Shown: positions 34,274 to 43,036 of the stretch, piece after piece
Numbering within the stretch: the first letter of the stretch is position 1
How the letters are laid out: each line of letters starts with the position of its first letter
Assembly (NCBI GenBank): GCA_000824805.1
Contig: CCNA01000034.1
Span: 124,001 to 188,000, forward strand
DNA from: Mesorhizobium sp. SOD10
GTDB lineage: Bacteria > Pseudomonadota > Alphaproteobacteria > Rhizobiales > Rhizobiaceae
Reading direction: 5' to 3'
Length of the DNA: 64,000 bases
Position numbers and translations under genes: made by a program
The notes under the pieces: model-generated
Databases searched by the model: none
Seen by the model: the letters and a program-made list of their open reading frames with translations, nothing else
What the model was told of the DNA's origin: nothing

Positions 34274-36247
34274 ATGCGTGAATTCTGGCGTCACTTCTGC
34301 CGCGACCGCCGCGGCAACTATGCGCTCATGACAGCAGTCGCCATGGTGCCGCTGATGGGAGCGGTGGCGATAGCCGTCGATTTCAGCGAGCTCAACCGCC
34401 AGAAGCAGATGGTGCTGAACGCCCTCGACGCCGCCAATTTCGCTGCCGCGCGGCGGCTTGCCGAAGGCGCCACCGACGACCAGATCAGGGCCTACGCCGT
34501 CGACTTCTTCAACGCCAACCTCAATAAAATCGACCCCGCCAATGTCTCGCTCGACATCACGCTGCCGACCAACCAGGCCGGCGGCGGCCTGCTTACGATG
34601 AGCGCGACGCTGAACTACCGTCCTTACTTCTATCCGTCCTCCTCGCTGCTTGTCGGCGCATCCACGATCGATGCGAACAAGTCGATCAACCTCGCCATGG
34701 ACTCCCAGGTGCGGCTGAAGAACACGCTGGAAGTGGCGATGGTGCTCGACAATTCGGGCTCCATGACAACGCCTGGCACAGGCACGGGACAGAAACGCAT
34801 CGACCTGCTCAAGCAGGCGGCCAAGCAACTCGTCGACACGCTGGCGCAGCAGGCCTCGCAGATCAAGCAGATCGACAAGCCGGTCCAGTTCAGCTTGGTG
34901 CCGTTCGCGGCCTCGGTCAATGTCGGGCCGGACAACGACAACGCCCCATGGATGGACACCTACGGGCTGTCACCGGTCGCCAATGAGAATTTCGACTGGT
35001 CGACGCTGAACGCGCCGGACAAATACGCCCAGAAGACCAATGGCATGTGGTATAAGAAGGGCACCGGCTGGGGCACGGAGGAGGGCCAGATACTGACCCG
35101 CTTCGAGCTCTACAGGGACATGAAGGTCGTCACCAGCCACGAACGCATCGCTGGCAGCAAGCGCGTCGTCTGCGACGAATATCGCGACAACCACACCTGC
35201 AAGCGCAGCCACGACGAATACGTCTATGTCGACACCTATGGGCCATTCGCCAGTTGGCAGGGCTGCGTCGAGGTCCGGCCTTATCCTTACAATGTCGACG
35301 ACACGCCGGCCTCCGGCGGTCCCAACAACACCGGCATCGGCATCGGCGATCCGGCGACCATGTTCGTGCCGATGTTCGCTCCGGATGAACCCGGCAACCA
35401 CTGGTACGTGACCCAGGACCCGGATGAGCCGAGGCCGGTAACTTACGGTGCGGCCAACAGCTGGTGGAACGACGATCCGTCGAGCACCACCGGCAAGACG
35501 CGCCAATCCAACATGGCCAAGTATTTCATGCCCCGGCCGATCAATGCACCGGTGCTGTCGAAGGGCGCCGGCCCGAACTACAGCTGCACCACCACGCCGA
35601 TCACGCCGCTCACCGACGTCACGACCACGGACGGGCTGGCGGCCATCAAGGCGGCGATCGATCTGATGCAGCCCAACGGCAACACCAATGTGCCCGAAGG
35701 CATGGCCTGGGGTTGGCGCACCGTCTCCAGCGTCCCGCCCTTTACCGAGGGGCGGCCGGAAACGGAGCGCGGCAACGACAAGGTCGTCATCGTGCTCACC
35801 GACGGCGAGAACACCTATTCGACGGTCAATCCCGACCCGGCCGGCAATAAGTCGACCTATGCCGCCTATGGCTATACCGGCGTCGGCTATAACGGCACTT
35901 CGGTCACCCGCCTGTTCGGCGGCACATCGAGCGCCATCGGCCAGTTCAACTATTCGTCGAGCAACTACACCGCGGCGATGAACGAGCAGATGGCGAAACT
36001 CTGCGACAACGCCAAAGCGGCCAAGATCATGGTGATGACGGTCGCGCTCGACATGTCGTCGACCAGCGCAAGCGACCAGAAGGCGATGGCCGCGCTGAAG
36101 GCGTGCTCTTCCGATTCCCGCTTCCGCAAGGATCCGACCGATCCCAGCAAACCGGCCAAGCTGTTCTGGAATGCGACCGGCGCAACGCTCTCGGACAACT
36201 TCAAGGAGATTGCCAACGAGCTGTCGAATTTGCGGGTGGTCGGGTAA
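34274..36247 (+). CDS. TadG-like pilus/secretion protein with von Willebrand A domain (copy 2)
   Basis: A 657-residue paralogue of the preceding gene, aligned along its length: DRRGNYALMTAVAMVPLMGA at the N-terminus, LEVAMVLDNSGSM MIDAS near residue 157, TMFVPMFAPDEPGNHW, NVPEGMAWGWRTVSS and FKEIANELSNLRVVG at the C-terminus. It differs mainly in a longer Cys-containing insertion (about residues 290-330, with VVCDEYRDNHTCKR) that in copy 1 is only ACNSRDSSGNCTT. The pair arose by tandem duplication. Separate terminator and upstream sequences suggest independent expression. Confidence 0.85.
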   Translation: MREFWRHFCRDRRGNYALMTAVAMVPLMGAVAIAVDFSELNRQKQMVLNALDAANFAAARRLAEGATDDQIRAYAVDFFNANLNKIDPANVSLDITLPTNQAGGGLLTMSATLNYRPYFYPSSSLLVGASTIDANKSINLAMDSQVRLKNTLEVAMVLDNSGSMTTPGTGTGQKRIDLLKQAAKQLVDTLAQQASQIKQIDKPVQFSLVPFAASVNVGPDNDNAPWMDTYGLSPVANENFDWSTLNAPDKYAQKTNGMWYKKGTGWGTEEGQILTRFELYRDMKVVTSHERIAGSKRVVCDEYRDNHTCKRSHDEYVYVDTYGPFASWQGCVEVRPYPYNVDDTPASGGPNNTGIGIGDPATMFVPMFAPDEPGNHWYVTQDPDEPRPVTYGAANSWWNDDPSSTTGKTRQSNMAKYFMPRPINAPVLSKGAGPNYSCTTTPITPLTDVTTTDGLAAIKAAIDLMQPNGNTNVPEGMAWGWRTVSSVPPFTEGRPETERGNDKVVIVLTDGENTYSTVNPDPAGNKSTYAAYGYTGVGYNGTSVTRLFGGTSSAIGQFNYSSSNYTAAMNEQMAKLCDNAKAAKIMVMTVALDMSSTSASDQKAMAALKACSSDSRFRKDPTDPSKPAKLFWNATGATLSDNFKEIANELSNLRVVG

Positions 36248-36339
36248 GCTCGCCTTGCGCTGGCGCAACAGGCTTTGACCGCCAAGCCCTTGCTAGTTCC
36301 CGCGAAGCGGCGCACATCTCGGGCCGTTCCGGAGATCCC

Positions 36340-36972
36340 ATGCCCGACGCCGCCAACCATCTCACCTTCGCGCTGATCTGCCTCGGCATGGTGCTCACGC
36401 CTGGGCCGAACATGATCTACCTGATCTCGCGCTCACTGTCGCAAGGGCCGAAAGCCGGGCTGATCTCGCTCGGCGGCGTGGCGCTGGGGTTCCTGTTCTA
36501 TGTGGTCTCGGCAGCCTTCGGCATCACCGCGCTCATCTTCGCCGTGCCTTACGCCTATGACGCGCTTCGCTTGGCCGGCGCGCTCTATCTGCTGTGGCTT
36601 GCCTGGCAGGCGTTGCGGCCCGGCGGGCGCTCTCCGTTCCAGGTGCGCGAGCTGCCGAGGGATCGGCCACGCAAGCTTTTCGTCATGGGGCTGATGACCA
36701 ACCTGCTCAATCCAAAGGTGGCCGTGCTCTATCTGTCGCTGCTGCCGCAGTTCATCAATCCGGCCAAGGGCCATGTTCTGTCGCAGCTTCTGGTGCTCGG
36801 CGTGACCCAGATTTCGATCAGCCTCACCGTCAACGCCATCATTGCGGTAACGGCCGGCTCGATTGCCACCTTCCTCGCCGGGCGGCCCTTCTGGCTGATC
36901 GTGCAGCGCTGGATGATGGGCACGGTGCTGACGGCGCTGGCCTTGAAGATGGCGACCGAGGCGCAGCGTTAG
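36340..36972 (+). CDS. LysE/RhtB-family amino-acid exporter
   Basis: A 210-residue inner-membrane efflux protein. The ATG at 36340 follows GGAGATCCC. It has about six hydrophobic segments; the family signature LTPGPNMIYLISRSLSQGPK occurs at about residues 19-38 and GLMTNLLNPKVAVLYLSLLP at about 120-139. Members export amino acids such as lysine, homoserine or threonine; the substrate is not known here. The gene ends just before a long imperfect palindrome. Confidence 0.88.
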   Translation: MPDAANHLTFALICLGMVLTPGPNMIYLISRSLSQGPKAGLISLGGVALGFLFYVVSAAFGITALIFAVPYAYDALRLAGALYLLWLAWQALRPGGRSPFQVRELPRDRPRKLFVMGLMTNLLNPKVAVLYLSLLPQFINPAKGHVLSQLLVLGVTQISISLTVNAIIAVTAGSIATFLAGRPFWLIVQRWMMGTVLTALALKMATEAQR

Positions 36973-36982
36973 GTGCATTGAT

Positions 36983-37099
36983 ATTCAGGTGAGGCCGGGC
37001 TGCGAATGACGGCTGTCTGCGCTTCCGGTGCTCACGTACTTGAGTACGCTCCGCTCCGGTTCTCGACAGCCATCATTCTCGACTCGGCCTGACCTGAAT
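36983..37099. repeat. Long imperfect palindrome (intergenic element)
   Basis: Outer arms ATTCAGGT/ACCTGAAT, then AGGCC/GGCCT and GGCTGT/ACAGCC pair in order around a central GTACTTGAGTAC. Its position directly between two convergent genes suits a repetitive Rhizobiales element or a bidirectional transcription barrier. Confidence 0.65.
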
Positions 37100-37129
37100 C
37101 TCAACGCACCCGCGCGACCCTTGAGATTT

Positions 37130-37954
37130 CTACATCGGCCGGCGCACCGGCCGGATCTGCTCCGGCTCGACCACCTTGCGGTATAGGTGCCAGGTCGCGT
37201 GACCGAGGATCGGCATGACGACAGCAAGGCCCGCAAACAGCGGGATCGAGCCGATCACCAGCAACACGGCGACCGTCAGGCCCCAGAGCGCCATCGTCAG
37301 CGGGTTTGCCATCACCACACGGGCCGAGGTTTCGATCGCGGAGACGGCGCCGACGTCGCGGTCGAGCAGCAGCGGGAAGGCAATGACCGTGGTGGCCAAA
37401 ACGACGACGGCGAAAACGAAGCCGACGGCGTTGCCGACGAGGATCAGCGTCCATCCCTTGCCGGTCGTCAGCAGGTCGCGGACAAAAGCGCCGATCGAAG
37501 CGGGCGGCTCGGCGCCGAACAGGCTGGTATAGAGGGACTGCGCGGTGAACAGCCACAACAGGAACAGCGCGAAAAGCAGGATGCCTATGACCGCGATCGA
37601 CGGCAGCGCCGGCGAATGGCGAACATCGAGCGCATGGTGCCAGCGGCTGCTCATGCCGAGCTCGCGCCGGCGGCTGATCTCATAGAGGCCGATGGCCGCG
37701 AATGGCCCGATCAGCGCGAAGCCCGACATCAGCGGATAGACGAGCTGGATGGCGTTGGAGCCGGAGCTCCACCGCGTCAGGATCAGGCCGACGATCGGAT
37801 AGATCAGGCACAGGAACACATAGTGCGACGGCTTGGCCCAGAAATCCTCGGCGCCGAGCCTCAACGCGTCCCAGAGATCCGACGTGGTGATGTGGCGCAC
37901 CGTGGGCTGCACATGCATCCCATGCGCGTCCGCCATGACATGAAAACCGGCCAT
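37130..37954 (-). CDS. DUF2189 integral membrane protein
   Basis: A 274-residue protein with about six transmembrane segments (HYVFLCLIYPIVGLILTRW, AVIGILLFALFLLWLFTAQS, LILVGNAVGFVFAVVVLATT, LTVAVLLVIGSIPLFAGLAV). The ATG at 37954 has a GGAGGA site at 5 nt. RHITTSDLWDALRLGAEDFW followed by LYEISRRRELGMSSRWHHAL is typical of DUF2189 proteins, whose function is unknown. The frame upstream to 38521 is not used; it is antisense to the CAP-domain gene. Confidence 0.85.
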   Translation of the reverse strand: MAGFHVMADAHGMHVQPTVRHITTSDLWDALRLGAEDFWAKPSHYVFLCLIYPIVGLILTRWSSGSNAIQLVYPLMSGFALIGPFAAIGLYEISRRRELGMSSRWHHALDVRHSPALPSIAVIGILLFALFLLWLFTAQSLYTSLFGAEPPASIGAFVRDLLTTGKGWTLILVGNAVGFVFAVVVLATTVIAFPLLLDRDVGAVSAIETSARVVMANPLTMALWGLTVAVLLVIGSIPLFAGLAVVMPILGHATWHLYRKVVEPEQIRPVRRPM

Positions 37955-38119
37955 AACCGTCCTCCGTTTCTCGCGGGGGCGGTCACCGCCAGGGTGGCCG
38001 CCCGTGGCTGCCACTTCATGAACAGGGCGATCATAGCCGATCTCCCAGGGAATGTCGCCGCATAACGCGATTTTCAACGCCTGCCCGGCAAAAGCCACGA
38101 TCGCCGGTATCAGAGGCCT

Positions 38120-38626
38120 ATGACCAACCTGATCACCGATTCCCGCAATATCGACAGACGCACATTGCTCACGGCCGCCGGCCTTGCGGCACTCACCACT
38201 ATTGCCGCCTGCACTAGCGTCTCGCTGCCGACCGGCGAAGGCGCCGGCGTGTCGTCCTCCGCCACAAGCACGTTGAGCACGATCCGTTCGTCTGCCGGAC
38301 TGCCGGCCCTGGTTCCAGACGCCCAGCTCGAGCAGGCGGCGCTGCAGCAGGCGGGCTACATGGCATCGCGCGCCCGCATGAGCCACACCACCGGCTGGGG
38401 CAAGGATTTCGCCTCGCGGATGAAGGATAACGGTGTGCGGGGTGCCGCGGGGGAGAACATCGCCGAAGGCCGCTTCGATCAGCACAAGCTGTTCGACATC
38501 TGGATGCATTCCGACGGTCACCGCCGCAACATGCTCGACCCGGACTTCAGCCGCTTCGGACTGGCCTATGTGCGCGACGGCCGCGATCCTGCCTTGCGCT
38601 ATTGGGCGCTGGTGCTGGGCCGATAG
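38120..38626 (+). CDS. CAP/SCP-domain lipoprotein
   Basis: A 168-residue exported protein. The N-terminus (DRRTLLTAAGLAALTTIAAC) looks like a twin-arginine-type or Sec lipoprotein signal with the cysteine at about residue 31. The CAP domain (about residues 50-165) retains the core motifs: MASRARMSHTTGWGKDF, GAAGENIAEGRFDQHKL and IWMHSDGHRRNMLDPDFSRF, including the cavity His and Glu residues. Bacterial CAP proteins are envelope proteins of unclear biochemical role. A 5-bp CCGGC/GCCGG hairpin at 38631-38644 follows before the convergent efflux gene. Confidence 0.85.
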   Translation: MTNLITDSRNIDRRTLLTAAGLAALTTIAACTSVSLPTGEGAGVSSSATSTLSTIRSSAGLPALVPDAQLEQAALQQAGYMASRARMSHTTGWGKDFASRMKDNGVRGAAGENIAEGRFDQHKLFDIWMHSDGHRRNMLDPDFSRFGLAYVRDGRDPALRYWALVLGR

Positions 38627-38645
38627 CAGACCGGCTTTCGCCGGA

Positions 38646-40178
38646 TCAGTCCATATGGGCCGCGGGCGCTCCGCCCGGCGGCGCTGCCTTGGGCTTGCGC
38701 AGCAGGATGACGAACGGGATCGCGACCAGCGTCATCACCATCAGGATTTTGAAGTCGTTGATGTAGGAGATCATCATCGCCTGGACATTCACCGCGCGGT
38801 CGACCTGCGACAGGGCCGCCGGGTCGCCGGCGGCGGCCGCCGGAGAGGCAGCCCACAGGTTCGGATTGTACGGATTGATGAAGGCCGATAGCTCGGTGTG
38901 GTTGATCTGGGTGTTGCGCACCATCAGCGCCGCGACCACCGAGACGCCGATCGAGGAGCCCAGATTGCGCACCAGGCTGAAGAGCGAGGTGGCGTCGGTG
39001 CGGTAGCGTGCGTCAAGCGTGGCGAAGGCAACCGCCGATAGCGGCACGAACACCATGCCCATGCCGAGACCCTGGATGACGCCCGAGGTGATGATCAGCC
39101 AGTTGTCCATCTGCGGCGTGAAGCTCGCCATGGTGTAGAGGGACTGCGCCGTGAGCAGAAAGCCGATGGCGACGAGGATCCTGGCGTCGATCCTGTGCAT
39201 GATGCGCCCCACGACCAGCATCGAAATCATCGTGCCAATGCCGCGCGGCCCCAGCACCACGCCGATCGTCACGGTCGGATAGCCGAAGATGTTGGCAAGC
39301 ATCGGCGGCAACAGCGACATCGAGGCCAGGATCAGCACGCCCATCACGAAGATGAAGCCCAGCCCGGTCACAAAATTGCGGTCGAGGAAGATCTTTGGAT
39401 CGATGAAAGGATGCTCGGCCGTCACCGTATGGATGATGAACACCCAGAAGCCGGTGATCGACAGAGCGAGCTCGATCCAGATCTCGGCCGAGTTGAACCA
39501 ATCGACCTCGCCACCGCGGTCGAGCAGGAGCTGCAGCGCGCCGACGCCGAGCGAGAGCATGGCAAAGCCGAAGAAGTCGAAGCCGCGCACGCGCTTGGCG
39601 ATGACGGGAAGATAGGCGGCCATGCCGAGGAAGGCGACGATGCCGACCGGCAGGTTGATGAAGAACACCCAGCGCCAGTTGAAGTTCTCGGTCAGCCAGC
39701 CGCCGAGCGTCGGCCCCAGGATCGGCCCCAGCATGATGCCGGCGCCCCAGATCGCCATCGCCTGACCGTGACGTTCCTTCGGGTTGATGTCGAGCAGAAA
39801 GGTCTGCGACAGCGGCACGATGGCGGCGCCGAACACGCCCTGCAGCAGGCGGAACAGCACCATCGTCTCGAGGCTCCAGGCGAGGCCGCAAAGCATGGAG
39901 AAGATGGTGAAGCCGACGACAGAGGCGAGGAACAGCTCCTTGCGGCCGAGCCGGTCGGCGAGCCAGCCGGTGACCGGCGTCATGGTCGCCGCGGCCACGA
40001 TATAGGAGGTCAGCACCCAGTTGATGTTGTCGGGCGACGCGCCAAGGTCGCCGGTCATGGTCGGCAGCGCGACATTGGCGATCGTGGTGTCGAGCGCCTG
40101 CATGATCGTCGCCAGCATCAGCGCGACCGTGATCAGTCCGCGATGCGGCACTTCCTTGAAGGCTTCGGGCGTGCTCAT
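38646..40178 (-). CDS. DHA2-family (EmrB-like) multidrug efflux permease
   Basis: A 510-residue MFS drug:proton antiporter with 14 predicted helices. Motif D1 is MQALDTTIANVALPTMTGDL, motif A is GWLADRLGRKELFLAS, and motif C is GAGIMLGPILGPTLGGWLTE (about residues 144-163), all typical of EmrB/DHA2 exporters. It follows, on the same strand, a MarR regulator and an EmrA-type membrane-fusion gene, so the three form an EmrRAB-like tripartite efflux unit. A 297-bp gap separates it from the adaptor gene, unusual for this operon. Confidence 0.9.
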   Translation of the reverse strand: MSTPEAFKEVPHRGLITVALMLATIMQALDTTIANVALPTMTGDLGASPDNINWVLTSYIVAAATMTPVTGWLADRLGRKELFLASVVGFTIFSMLCGLAWSLETMVLFRLLQGVFGAAIVPLSQTFLLDINPKERHGQAMAIWGAGIMLGPILGPTLGGWLTENFNWRWVFFINLPVGIVAFLGMAAYLPVIAKRVRGFDFFGFAMLSLGVGALQLLLDRGGEVDWFNSAEIWIELALSITGFWVFIIHTVTAEHPFIDPKIFLDRNFVTGLGFIFVMGVLILASMSLLPPMLANIFGYPTVTIGVVLGPRGIGTMISMLVVGRIMHRIDARILVAIGFLLTAQSLYTMASFTPQMDNWLIITSGVIQGLGMGMVFVPLSAVAFATLDARYRTDATSLFSLVRNLGSSIGVSVVAALMVRNTQINHTELSAFINPYNPNLWAASPAAAAGDPAALSQVDRAVNVQAMMISYINDFKILMVMTLVAIPFVILLRKPKAAPPGGAPAAHMD

Positions 40179-40475
40179 GATGCTGAACTTCCAGCAGGTA
40201 ACAAAAACGTGTAGACTGGGCTTCCGGGCGGCAAGCCTTCCGTTGAGAAACCCTCATCGCGGTGGGACGCGACTATCGATGTGGGGGTTACATCGACCGA
40301 AAGTCTCTGTTGGAGCGGATGCCTGCCGCCCGGAAACCTGAGGACCGACGGGTCCGTGTCGAAGGTTTCGGTTTTGATCGCGCCGCCAAGCGGCTGATCT
40401 TAAACGCTTATCCTTCCCACTCCTCCCATCAGACCAATCCCCTGCTCCGCCCCCAAAATTCGCGGGGGCGTATTG
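40179..40475. other. 297-bp gap between EmrA-like and EmrB-like genes
   Basis: No gene was recognised. It holds a 7-bp inverted repeat, TCGATGT (40276-40282) and ACATCGA (40290-40296). It may contain a separate promoter or an mRNA-stability element for the permease. Confidence 0.35.
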
Positions 40476-41675
40476 TTACTGCGCGTGCTCTCCTGCCGTA
40501 GCGTGGCCGAAGATCGACGGCAGGCCGCGCGCGACGCCTGTGTCGACGGTGACGGTCGCGCTCATGCCGGTGCGCAGCGCCATCTTGGCGTCGGGATCGG
40601 TCAACTCCAGGCGCACAGGAATGCGCTGCGTGACCTTGACCCAGTTGCCGGTGGCGTTTTGCGCGGGCAGCAACGAGAACTCCGCGCCCGTGCCGGCACC
40701 GATCGCCTTGACGGTCGCCTCGAAGGTGCGGCCCGGATAGGTGTCGACAACGATCTCGGCCTTCTGGCCCGGCTTCATGTTGGTGAGCTGGGTTTCCTTG
40801 AAATTGGCGTCGATCCAGGTGTCGCCGGTCTCGACCAGCGCGAAAAGCGGCGTGCCGACCGAAACATACTGGCCGACCTTGAAGGAGGCCGCCTGGTATA
40901 TGACGCCGTCCGCCGGTGCCTTGACCGTCGTCTGCGCCAGGTCGTAGGCGGCCTTGTCGCGCGCGGCGAGCGCCGCCATCACGGTCGGATGCTTGTCGGT
41001 CTCGATATCCGGATTGCCGCCGAGTGCCGCCTTGGCGCTGACGATGCCCTGCTGAGCGACAGCCAGCTGCTGCTTGGCCTTGTCGAGATCGTTGCGGGCC
41101 TGGTCGAGCGAGGACTTGGCGTTGATGCCCTTCTGCGCGAGATCGGCGGCGCGGTCATATTGCGACTGCGCGTAATCGACCTCGCTGGAGGCGGACTTCT
41201 CCTGCGCCATCGCCTGGCTGTAGGCGGCGCGCAGCTGCTCGACATTGAGGCGCGCGGCGGCGACCGCCGCATCGGCCTGGGCGAGCGCTATTCTGTAAGG
41301 CTCGGGATCGATGACGAAGAGAAGGTCGCCCTGCTTGACCAGCTGGTTGTCGGCGATGCCGACCTGGACGATGCGGCCGGCAGTATCGGAGGCGACCGAG
41401 ATCCTGGCCTGCTGCAGGTTGGCGTTCTCGGTTTCCTGATAGCGGCCGCCGGTCACCCAGACATACGCGCCGCCGGCAAGCAGCGCCAGCGGCAGGGCAA
41501 CCATCAACAGGAAGCGGCCGAGGCGGCGCTTCTTTTTTGGCGCGGCCGGGACTGGCTGCGGCTCGGGCGCAGCCGCGACCGGAGCGGCCGCCGGCTGCGC
41601 CGGGGCTTCTGCGACCGGCTGCGCCGACGCAAACTTGGTGACGTTGTCGTCCTCCATCTTGGCTGCCGCGTTCAT
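40476..41675 (-). CDS. EmrA/HlyD-family membrane-fusion adaptor
   Basis: A 399-residue periplasmic adaptor linking the inner-membrane EmrB-like pump to an outer-membrane channel. A Pro/Ala/Gln-rich cytoplasmic stretch (about residues 15-50) precedes one transmembrane helix (RFLLMVALPLALLAGGAYVW, about 54-73). A lipoyl/barrel-sandwich half (SVASDTAGRIVQVGIADNQL), a long alpha-helical hairpin with QYDRAADLAQKGINAKSSLD and a C-terminal beta-barrel (GQYVSVGTPLFALVETGDTW) follow. The ATG overlaps the MarR stop as ATGA, confirming co-transcription. Confidence 0.9.
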   Translation of the reverse strand: MNAAAKMEDDNVTKFASAQPVAEAPAQPAAAPVAAAPEPQPVPAAPKKKRRLGRFLLMVALPLALLAGGAYVWVTGGRYQETENANLQQARISVASDTAGRIVQVGIADNQLVKQGDLLFVIDPEPYRIALAQADAAVAAARLNVEQLRAAYSQAMAQEKSASSEVDYAQSQYDRAADLAQKGINAKSSLDQARNDLDKAKQQLAVAQQGIVSAKAALGGNPDIETDKHPTVMAALAARDKAAYDLAQTTVKAPADGVIYQAASFKVGQYVSVGTPLFALVETGDTWIDANFKETQLTNMKPGQKAEIVVDTYPGRTFEATVKAIGAGTGAEFSLLPAQNATGNWVKVTQRIPVRLELTDPDAKMALRTGMSATVTVDTGVARGLPSIFGHATAGEHAQ

Positions 41676-42151
41676 GCTGCCCGCCCTTCTCTATTCTTGA
41701 TCTTTTCCAGGGACGACGTCTCGCCGTCCGTCAGATTCTGCACGATGGTGTCCAGCACGCGGATCAGGACGCGGCGTTCTTCGGCCGACACACCGGTCAG
41801 CGATTCCTCATAGACTTCGCCGGCCAGGCTCTTGACGTCGGCATAGGCCGCGTTCGCCTTCTCGGTCGGGAAGATCATGCGCACACGCCGGTCGGTCGCG
41901 TCCTGGCGACGCTCGATCCAGCCGCCCTCCTCCATGCGGTCGACCAGGCGCGAGACACTGATCGGCTCGATTTCGAGGAGCTCGGCAAGCCGCGCCTGCG
42001 CGACGCCGGCCTCCTTGGCGACGCGGACGAGCAGCCGCCATTGCGCCGATGAAAGGCCCAGTCCACTGGCGCGCGCCTCGAAACGCTTGCGCATCAGGCG
42101 CTGCACGTCGTGGATCAAAAAGCCCAATCTGTCGATACCATCTGAAACCAT
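41672..42151 (-). CDS. MarR-family regulator of the EmrAB-type efflux operon
   Basis: A 159-residue winged-helix repressor. The DNA-binding region is LGLSSAQWRLLVRVAKEAGV, LAELLEIEPISVSRLVDRME and the wing IERRQDATDRRVRMIFPTEK. EmrR/MarR-type repressors lose DNA affinity on binding phenolic or hydrophobic drugs. It is the first gene of the operon, has a perfect TAAGC-GT-GCTTA palindrome 16 bp upstream over its promoter, and is divergent from the lipid operon. Confidence 0.9.
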   Translation of the reverse strand: MVSDGIDRLGFLIHDVQRLMRKRFEARASGLGLSSAQWRLLVRVAKEAGVAQARLAELLEIEPISVSRLVDRMEEGGWIERRQDATDRRVRMIFPTEKANAAYADVKSLAGEVYEESLTGVSAEERRVLIRVLDTIVQNLTDGETSSLEKIKNREGRAA

Positions 42152-42166
42152 GAGCGATACATATAA

Positions 42167-42178
42167 TAAGCGTGCTTA
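42167..42178. promoter_or_regulatory. Palindrome over the MarR/EmrAB promoter
   Basis: TAAGC and GCTTA are separated by GT, 16 bp before the regulator ATG and overlapping an AT-rich -10-like TATTAT (42163-42168 on the minus strand). It is the likely autoregulatory MarR operator. Confidence 0.55.
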
Positions 42179-42412
42179 CTATTCAAGAGGATGCTTTGTT
42201 CCAGAAGCCGGCAAATCGACATGGCAGCCGTGCCAGGGATATGGTCGCAGGTCGGCATGTAAGCGCCACCGAGCGCCGGTTCCGGCGGCGTCCTTAGGCG
42301 ACGGGTGTGGCGCGGTGCAACCGCCTGAGATTCACTGTGTTTTAGCAGCTGTGCTGGTGCCGTTCGGCATGTTTGTGATACATCTAGCGGCGAGGATCGG
42401 GGGATCATCGCA

Positions 42413-43021
42413 ATGCCGACGCTCTATGCGCTGAAGCCGGCTTTCCAGGAAAGGCTGCGGCCGCTGGTCAACAGGTTGGCGGCGATGGGTGTGACGGCCA
42501 ACGGCATAACGATCGCGGCTGCGCTGCTGTCCATCGCGGCTGGATCGGCGATCGCGATCCTCCGGGGTTGGAACCTGCTGCTCTTCCTCATCCCCCTTGT
42601 GCTTTTCCTGCGCATGGCGCTCAACGCCATTGACGGAATGATGGCGCGGGAACATGGCCAGGCCTCAACGCTCGGCATGTACCTCAACGAGATCTGCGAT
42701 GTCGTCTCCGACCTCGCGGTGATCCTGCCCTTCGCCGCCCTTCCCCAATTCGGCGCCTGGGGTGTCGTCGCCTTTGCCATCGCCGCGGCGCTCACCGAGT
42801 TCGCCGGCGTGCTCGGCATCGCCGCCGGGATCGGGCGAAACTATGCCGGGCCGTTCGGCAAGAGCGACAGGGCGCTGGCGCTCGGCGTGGTCGCCGTGCT
42901 CGCCGCCGCCGGACTCTGGCCGGAGGCAATCACGCCGTTTGTGTTTCCGGCCATGGCTACGCTTTCGCTGCTGACCGCCATAAACCGGATACGCGCCGGT
43001 CTTATTGGCAGCACCGGCTGA
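42413..43021 (+). CDS. CDP-alcohol phosphatidyltransferase family protein (YnbA-like)
   Basis: A 202-residue inner-membrane enzyme that would transfer a phosphatidyl group from CDP-diacylglycerol to an alcohol, or the reverse. It has about six helices. The catalytic motif runs from residue 71: N71-x2-D74-G75-x2-A78-R79-x8-G88-x3-N92-x3-D96. The canonical family motif has Asp at positions 1 and 3, which are both Asn here (ALNAIDGMMAREHGQASTLG, then MYLNEICD). It opens a six-gene operon whose members match E. coli YnbA, YnbC, YnbD and YnbB in domain make-up. The acceptor alcohol is unknown. Confidence 0.82.
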   Translation: MPTLYALKPAFQERLRPLVNRLAAMGVTANGITIAAALLSIAAGSAIAILRGWNLLLFLIPLVLFLRMALNAIDGMMAREHGQASTLGMYLNEICDVVSDLAVILPFAALPQFGAWGVVAFAIAAALTEFAGVLGIAAGIGRNYAGPFGKSDRALALGVVAVLAAAGLWPEAITPFVFPAMATLSLLTAINRIRAGLIGSTG

Positions 43022-43036
43022 GCACAGAGACTCGCC

